Notes under the pieces: generated by a model
Databases searched by the model: none
Told to the model about the DNA's origin: nothing
Seen by the model: the letters and a program-made list of their open reading frames with translations, nothing else
Translations under genes and position numbers: made by a program
NCBI GenBank assembly: GCA_025356395.1
Contig: JANXTA010000067.1
Coordinates: 1 to 64,000 of the forward strand
DNA length: 64,000 nucleotides
Origin: Betaproteobacteria bacterium
GTDB lineage: Bacteria; Pseudomonadota; Gammaproteobacteria; Burkholderiales; Burkholderiaceae_D
Reading direction: 5' to 3'
In this document: positions 59,105-64,000 of the stretch, in pieces
How positions within the stretch are numbered: position 1 is the first letter of the stretch
How the letters are laid out: each line of letters begins with the position of its first letter

Positions 59105-59128
59105 AACGGCCCCTCTGGGGCCGTTTTT
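59105..59128 (+). terminator. Rho-independent terminator after the Prx-Grx gene
   Basis: AACGGCCCC, loop TCT, GGGGCCGTT then TTT: nine paired bases and a T-run. It sits between the Prx-Grx gene and the same-direction flavoprotein at 59163, so it should cut off or reduce read-through. Confidence 0.88.
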
Positions 59129-59162
59129 CAAGATCCCTGAACACCAGCAAGCGAGGCTTCCC

Positions 59163-60581
59163 ATGTACCAACTCGAAACCGACGTCGCCGTCATCGGCGC
59201 GGGCACCGCAGGACTCGCCGCCTACCGGGCCGCGAAGGCTGCCGGCAAGCGGGTCGTGCTGATCGAGAGCACGGTCTACGGAACGACCTGTGCACGCGTC
59301 GGCTGCATGCCGAGCAAGCTGCTGATCGCGCCGGCCGAGGCCGCGCACAATCTCGATCGGCTGAACGCGTTCGGCATGTCGGTCGATGCGCCACTGAAGA
59401 TCGACGGCAAGGCCGTCATGAAGCGCGTGCAGAGCGAGCGCGATCGCTTCGTGGGCTTCGTGACGCGCGGCGTCGACGAGATCCCGGCGGCCGACAAGGT
59501 GTTCGGCATGGCGACCTTCGTCGACGACCAGACGCTGGCGATCGACGACGGCACGACCATCAAGGCGAAGGCCATCGTGATCGCTACCGGCTCGACGCCG
59601 TCGTTCCCGCCGATCTGGAAGGCGCTCGGCGACCGTCTCATCACCAACGACCAGATCTTCGAGTTCGACGACCTGCCCAAGAGCGTCGCCGTGTTCGGGC
59701 CGGGCGTCGTTGGCCTCGAGCTCGGTCAGGCCCTGCATCGCCTCGGCGTGCGCGTGAAGGTGTTCGGCCGGGGCGGCGGCGTCGGCCCGATCGGCGACCC
59801 GGCGATCCTGGCCGACGCGCACAAGGTGTTCGGTGCCGAGTTCTATCTCGACACCGATGCGCATGCCAACGTGCATCGCGAAGACGACGAGGTCGTCGTC
59901 ACGTTCAAGGCGCTCGACGGCACCGATCAGGTCGAGCGTTTCGACTATCTGCTCGCCGCGACCGGCCGGACGCCGAACGTGCGCAACATCGGGCTCGAGC
60001 AAACGTCGCTCGAGTGCGATCCGCATGCGGTGCCGCGCTTCGATCGCGAGACCCTGCAGTGCGGCACGTCGTCGATCTTCATCGCCGGCGATGTCAACAA
60101 CGACGTCCCCGTATTGCACGAAGCCGCCGACGAAGGGCGCATCGCGGGAGAGAACGCCGCGCGCTTCCCGGTCGTGAAGAAGGGCCTGCGTCGCGCGCCG
60201 CTGGGCGTGATGTTCACCGACCCGCAGATCATGATCGTCGGCGGCGGCTATCGCGCCGTGCAGCACCAAGCGCATGTCGTCGGCGAGGTGTCGTTCGTCG
60301 ACCAGGGCAGGGCGCGCGTGATGATGCGCAACCAGGGCCTGCTGCACATCTACGCCGAGATCGGCACGGGTCGTTTCCTGGGTGCCGAGATGCTCGGTCC
60401 TGATGCCGAGCACATCGCGCACCTGCTCGCGTGGGCGCTGCAGATGGAATGCACGATCGCGCAGATGCTCGAGATGCCGTTCTATCACCCGGTCGTAGAG
60501 GAGGGACTGCGGACCGCGTTGCGCGATACGCAGGTGAAGCTCGATGCGGCGCAAGCGCCGGTGGTGCGTCGCGCCGCCTGA
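59163..60581 (+). CDS. dihydrolipoamide dehydrogenase-like FAD-dependent disulfide reductase
   Basis: This 472-residue member of pyridine nucleotide disulfide oxidoreductase class I has VAVIGAGTAGLAAYRAAKAA (FAD), YGTTCARVGCMPSKLLI with the redox pair C43/C48, VAVFGPGVVGLELGQALHRL (NAD(P)), IFIAGDVNNDVP and the C-terminal HPVVEE (His-Glu catalytic dyad). It is annotated in relatives as Lpd or as a glutathione-reductase-like enzyme. It stands alone without acyltransferase E2 genes, so a role with the upstream peroxidase is possible. GAGG is the likely ribosome site, and a strong terminator hairpin ends the gene. Confidence 0.9.
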   Translation: MYQLETDVAVIGAGTAGLAAYRAAKAAGKRVVLIESTVYGTTCARVGCMPSKLLIAPAEAAHNLDRLNAFGMSVDAPLKIDGKAVMKRVQSERDRFVGFVTRGVDEIPAADKVFGMATFVDDQTLAIDDGTTIKAKAIVIATGSTPSFPPIWKALGDRLITNDQIFEFDDLPKSVAVFGPGVVGLELGQALHRLGVRVKVFGRGGGVGPIGDPAILADAHKVFGAEFYLDTDAHANVHREDDEVVVTFKALDGTDQVERFDYLLAATGRTPNVRNIGLEQTSLECDPHAVPRFDRETLQCGTSSIFIAGDVNNDVPVLHEAADEGRIAGENAARFPVVKKGLRRAPLGVMFTDPQIMIVGGGYRAVQHQAHVVGEVSFVDQGRARVMMRNQGLLHIYAEIGTGRFLGAEMLGPDAEHIAHLLAWALQMECTIAQMLEMPFYHPVVEEGLRTALRDTQVKLDAAQAPVVRRAA

Positions 60582-60603
60582 CCGAACCGTGTCTTGAAGA
60601 AGC

Positions 60604-60625
60604 CGGCCGCGCATGCGGCCGTTTT
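60604..60625 (+). terminator. Rho-independent terminator after the Lpd-like gene
   Basis: CGGCCGC, loop GCAT, GCGGCCG and TTTTC: a seven-base stem with a T-run, 23 bases after the stop codon. The stretch to the next gene (60626-60885) has no other gene. Confidence 0.85.
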
Positions 60626-60885
60626 CTTGTGGAAGGCCTCGGAGGCACGTGCATCGGCTGGACCGAGTCCGAGCGAGGTCTGGTCCGACAGCTCGACCCA
60701 TGGCCGAGTCGGCGAAGGCGCGAGCGCAGCCGTTTTGGTCAAGTAGTTTTGCTTCCTCGTGCGCAGATGTCATGAGCATTTCATGTTGACCGCTCATCTT
60801 GGATAAGGCGTCGATCGATGCCGACGCAAGGCTGAGCCGCGCGCGGCGGCCATGCTTTCGCATCGCCTCATCCACCTGTCCATCC

Positions 60886-63114
60886 ATGACCCGATCGATC
60901 GATCAAGCTTCATATCCCTCGAATCTTTTCGTCTCTCTGCTGTACCTGGGAGGAATCCTGCTGTGCAACGGCGCCCACGGCGAGGAGTCGGCGACCCAGC
61001 TACCCGGTGTGGACGTGCGCGCGTCGGCGGACGCCCACGCGCCGGAACTGGGTCCGGTCTCGCCCGAAGCGAGTCGACCGCAGTCGGTCCTCTCGGGCCG
61101 GGCCATCGACGCGTTCGCGCCCAAGTTCGCCGACTTCGGAACGCTCGCCAACCTGTTGCCCAGCTTCGTCAGCAGCGCACCCAACGGCAACGGGTTCGAC
61201 GCGGCGAAGAGCATCACGTTGCGCGGGTTCCCGGACGGTCAGTTCAACGTCACGCTCGACGGCATTCCCTTTGCGGATCCTGACGGTTTCGGCCATCACT
61301 CCACGTCGGTATTCCCTGCCTCATCGATCGGGCAACTCGTCATCGATCGCAGCCCGGGTAGCGGCAGCAGCCTGGGTTACTCGGGGACCGGAGGCACGCT
61401 CGCCATCACTTCGCTCGCGCTCCCGACGACGAGCGGGGCGGAGGTCTACGGCGCCTACGGCAGCTTCGCCACGAGCCAGGCCGGGACGTTGATCCACACG
61501 GCGGCGCCCACGGAAGACGGCCAGACGGGCCTGTTGCTGAACGCGCAGCATCTGCAGTCCGATGGTGCGATGGCCCATGCATTCGGCCGGCGCGACGACG
61601 TACTCCTGAAGTCGGAGTCCCGCTTCGCGGGCGCGAAGCTGACGCTTCTGTACACCTACGACAACTATCATTATTTCAATCCTCCGAGCGTCACGACCGA
61701 CCAGTTGTCGAGTATCGGTTCCAACGCGGGCTTCAGCCTGAATCCGGCTTCCCCCGACTACAACGAATACGCGAAGACCGATCGAACCGCGGATATCGGA
61801 TATGCACGGCTGGAAGCCAGTCCGGCCACCGGCTTGACGCTCTCGGAGACGGCGTACACCTACGCCTATCGCAACACCGGCTTGAGTTCGAACGGCGACA
61901 TCACGCTCGCCAAGTCCTATCAGGTCGGCAATGGTTTCGGCGTCGCCCCGACGGATGTCGCGGGCAGGTCGAGCACCAGCGCCTACCGCACGTTCGGCAG
62001 CATCCTGCAGGCGGAACACGACGATGCGAACGGCGCGTTGCGGGCGGGCTTGTGGCTCGAGCACAGCCATTTGACGGGCGGCCGCGATGCGATCGACCTG
62101 ACCACCGGCGTGTTCTACAACGCCAACGTCAAGGCCGCGTCGTCGGCGCTGTACGACTACCACAGCACGCTTGACTCCATCGCGCCCTATGCGGACTACG
62201 AATGGAAGGCGGCGCCTTCGCTGATCGTGCGGGGTGGGTTGCGATACCAGTACGTGCGACGTGGTTTTGACGCGCGCGTCGTGCCCAACTCGCGGCCCCC
62301 CACCGACGGGGAGATCAAGCGCAATGTGCATAGCCTGCTACCGAGCTTGGAAGCCAACTACGCGCTGAACCAAAGCACGCATCTGTACGCCCAGTGGGCG
62401 AAGGGCGCCCTGGTTCCCAACCAGAGTTTTTTCTACACCAACAATCCGGCCCTCGGCAACCAGGCGCAGCCACAAACCTCGCAGGCGGTGCAGGGTGGCG
62501 TGATCTACTCGGCAGGTCCGGTCAACCTGACCGTGGACGCCTATCAGGTCGCCCTTCGAAACTACGTCTCGCAGATCACGGACGCGAACAAAAACACGCT
62601 GTTCGTCAACGATGGAAGCGTGCGTTATCGCGGGGTCGAATTCGAAGGCAACGTCGAGCTCGGGATGGGGTTCAGCGGACTGGTCAACGGCAGCGTCATC
62701 CGTGCCGAGTTTCGCAACGACGGCATCGCCACAGCCGCCCAAAGAGTCGGCGACACGATCCCGTTGGTGCCGACCTATACGGGCCTGCTCGGCCTGCTGT
62801 ATCGAAAGGGACCCTGGAACGCCAGCGTCCTCGCCAAGCTGGTGGGGATGGAATACCAGGGGCCGGGCGGCAGTGCCGGTGGCAACGACAGACGTGTGGC
62901 ACCCTACCATTACGTCAACCTGACGCTGACTCGTCAACTGGACGACTGGATCGGCCGCCGCAATACCACCATCAGCCTGCAGGTGAGCAACCTCGAGAAC
63001 CGCACGCCGATCACCGATTCGGCGGGCCGCGCGGCCGTCGGGGCCGGCGGACCGTTGCTGGTCAACGTCCTCGCCCGGCGCAGCTTCACGCTCTACTTGC
63101 GTACCGCGTTGTGA
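60886..63114 (+). CDS. TonB-dependent receptor
   Basis: This 742-residue outer-membrane receptor has a signal peptide (NLFVSLLYLGGILLCNGAHG). A plug domain (about residues 40-190) has ITLRGFPDGQFNVTLDGIPF, DRSPGSGSSLGYSGTGGTLA. A barrel of some 22 strands follows and ends FTLYLRTAL, a Leu-terminal variant of the usual aromatic end. A TonB box may be in QLPGVDVRAS. It imports a scarce ligand; the ligand is unknown. The frame can be read from TTG 60799, but ATG 60886 gives a normal signal peptide. It converges on the phosphoesterase. Confidence 0.9.
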   Translation: MTRSIDQASYPSNLFVSLLYLGGILLCNGAHGEESATQLPGVDVRASADAHAPELGPVSPEASRPQSVLSGRAIDAFAPKFADFGTLANLLPSFVSSAPNGNGFDAAKSITLRGFPDGQFNVTLDGIPFADPDGFGHHSTSVFPASSIGQLVIDRSPGSGSSLGYSGTGGTLAITSLALPTTSGAEVYGAYGSFATSQAGTLIHTAAPTEDGQTGLLLNAQHLQSDGAMAHAFGRRDDVLLKSESRFAGAKLTLLYTYDNYHYFNPPSVTTDQLSSIGSNAGFSLNPASPDYNEYAKTDRTADIGYARLEASPATGLTLSETAYTYAYRNTGLSSNGDITLAKSYQVGNGFGVAPTDVAGRSSTSAYRTFGSILQAEHDDANGALRAGLWLEHSHLTGGRDAIDLTTGVFYNANVKAASSALYDYHSTLDSIAPYADYEWKAAPSLIVRGGLRYQYVRRGFDARVVPNSRPPTDGEIKRNVHSLLPSLEANYALNQSTHLYAQWAKGALVPNQSFFYTNNPALGNQAQPQTSQAVQGGVIYSAGPVNLTVDAYQVALRNYVSQITDANKNTLFVNDGSVRYRGVEFEGNVELGMGFSGLVNGSVIRAEFRNDGIATAAQRVGDTIPLVPTYTGLLGLLYRKGPWNASVLAKLVGMEYQGPGGSAGGNDRRVAPYHYVNLTLTRQLDDWIGRRNTTISLQVSNLENRTPITDSAGRAAVGAGGPLLVNVLARRSFTLYLRTAL

Positions 63115-63185
63115 ACGTCGATCGCTGCGCGATCGCGTAGCGATCGATCGACCGGTCGGCGATCCGTTGCTGACCGGGCGCTACC

Positions 63186-64000
63186 TCAGCCGTCTTCCCG
63201 CCTCGTGCCGCGGGTGACCTGCCGAGCGCCGGCGGGCGAGGATTGGCCGACCGCTTTCGCTTCGCGATCATCCGCGTCGCGACCGGTCGTGAAGGGCCGA
63301 CCCGGCATCAGACCTTCCCAGAGGATCTTGTTGTAGGCCAGGGCATCGACCTTGTCTTCTTCCGAAAAATCGAAGCGCTTCGTCTTGGCTGCCCAGTATT
63401 TCGCGGTGCGGGTCGGCTTCGTCGCGGCCGCGAACAGCACGGTCGTTGGCAGCGGCAGCGCCGTCGTCTTCAGCAGCGACGAAGCGGACGCCGTGTAGCT
63501 CCAGCTCGATTGCGCGAGATCGAACACGTCCGTCATGGGCCCCTGGCTGGCGTCGTAGATGCCGAGGTGATCGATGCCCAGCACGTCGGTGATCGTGCGC
63601 AGCATGTTGACCGTCGTGTAGTGGGTGCTGACCAATGCCGCCTTCTTGACGTACGGTCCGACGACGAACGCGGTGCTGCGATGGGCATCGACGTGGTCGG
63701 GGCCATCCTGCGCGTCGTCCTCGATCACGAAGATCAGCGTATTGCTTGCGTAGGGGCTCTTGGCGACGGCTTCGATCAGGCGACCGACCGCGTAGTCGTT
63801 GTCGGCGACCTGGATTTCGGGCGTGTTCACGCCATCGATCGCCGACGCGAAGCTGCCGGTGTGGTCGTTCATCAAGCGCACGAGGCTCAGGTTGGGGAGG
63901 TTGCCGTTCGTCACGTAGGCGTTGAACTCTCGCTCCCACTCCTGCTCGCGATAGAAGTCCGGGTAGTGATCGTCGAAGCCGCGGAAGTAGACGTCGGTGA
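63186..64000 (-). CDS. phosphoesterase family protein (acid phosphatase/phospholipase C-like), 5' end outside window
   Basis: The C-terminal 270 residues are present; the start lies beyond 64000. Reading leftward from the window edge: TDVYFRGFDDHYPDFYREQE, LPNLSLVRLMNDHTGSFASA, FVIEDDAQDGPDHVDAHRST (metal and phosphate ligands) and AFVVGPYVKK. A proline/arginine-rich end follows. This is the alkaline phosphatase-like fold of bacterial phosphoesterases (PF04185 type), usually secreted. A TonB-dependent receptor on the facing strand could deliver released products, but the link is only positional. Confidence 0.88.
   Translation of the reverse strand, partial: TDVYFRGFDDHYPDFYREQEWEREFNAYVTNGNLPNLSLVRLMNDHTGSFASAIDGVNTPEIQVADNDYAVGRLIEAVAKSPYASNTLIFVIEDDAQDGPDHVDAHRSTAFVVGPYVKKAALVSTHYTTVNMLRTITDVLGIDHLGIYDASQGPMTDVFDLAQSSWSYTASASSLLKTTALPLPTTVLFAAATKPTRTAKYWAAKTKRFDFSEEDKVDALAYNKILWEGLMPGRPFTTGRDADDREAKAVGQSSPAGARQVTRGTRREDG

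Noticed and set aside
63115-63185. GCGATCG-rich patch between the TonB receptor and the phosphoesterase as a possible origin or repeat array
   Set aside because: Only a few short overlapping GATCG words, no boxes or regular spacing; expected from sequence composition.

Overview
The window is high-GC (roughly two thirds G+C by eye), densely packed and Gram-negative. EpsE/EpsF/EpsG/EpsL-type export genes, a Wzx/Wzy pathway, an outer-membrane barrel, TonB-dependent uptake and a PEP-CTERM-like protein suggest a betaproteobacterium (Burkholderiales or Nitrosomonadales type). This is inferred from gene families only; there is no rRNA to confirm it.

Layout. 1-272 is the start of a glutathione-dependent formaldehyde dehydrogenase. 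About 0.37-40.75 kb is one large exopolysaccharide (EPS) locus. Its parts are: two OafA-type acyltransferases (0.4-3.6 kb); a leftward eight-gene operon of glycosyltransferases, a GMC oxidoreductase, an SDR epimerase and a TagA-STAS fusion (3.6-13.4 kb); a second GMC oxidoreductase (13.6-15.2 kb, rightward); a leftward, tightly overlapping operon of about 14 kb from gmd and fcl through Wzx, Wzy, glycosyltransferases, acetyltransferases and a secreted protein (15.2-29.7 kb); the assembly module epsG-epsF-epsE with a small PEP-CTERM-like protein (29.8-33.6 kb); the barrel epsL; the priming transferase WcaJ (rightward); a second secreted paralog; and a WecG/TagA transferase coupled to a toroidal enzyme (38.8-40.75 kb).

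How the EPS genes fit together. WcaJ would load hexose-1-phosphate on undecaprenyl phosphate. A GT26 (WecG/TagA) enzyme and many GT2/GT4 enzymes extend the repeat unit, using GDP-fucose made by Gmd and Fcl. Acyltransferases, GMC oxidoreductases and epimerases decorate it. Wzx flips it, Wzy polymerises it, EpsF/EpsG set chain length, and EpsE/EpsL export it. Sigma-54-like -24/-12 sites lie before gmd, before the PEP-CTERM-like gene and, as a two-way palindrome, between epsL and wcaJ, which suggests common RpoN control.

After the EPS locus comes a decayed pair (a GST with an internal stop, a frameshifted DHA2 transporter), two small secreted proteins, methylmalonate-semialdehyde dehydrogenase, an ABC ATPase with a permease/M1-peptidase fusion, exported MsrA and MsrB, clpB behind a clear heat-shock promoter, a processive-type GT2, cytochrome b561, a peroxiredoxin-glutaredoxin hybrid and a Lpd-like flavoprotein. 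The window ends with a TonB-dependent receptor and the 3' part of a phosphoesterase. The part after 43 kb is largely stress and redox housekeeping. No tRNA, rRNA, CRISPR array or insertion sequence was seen.
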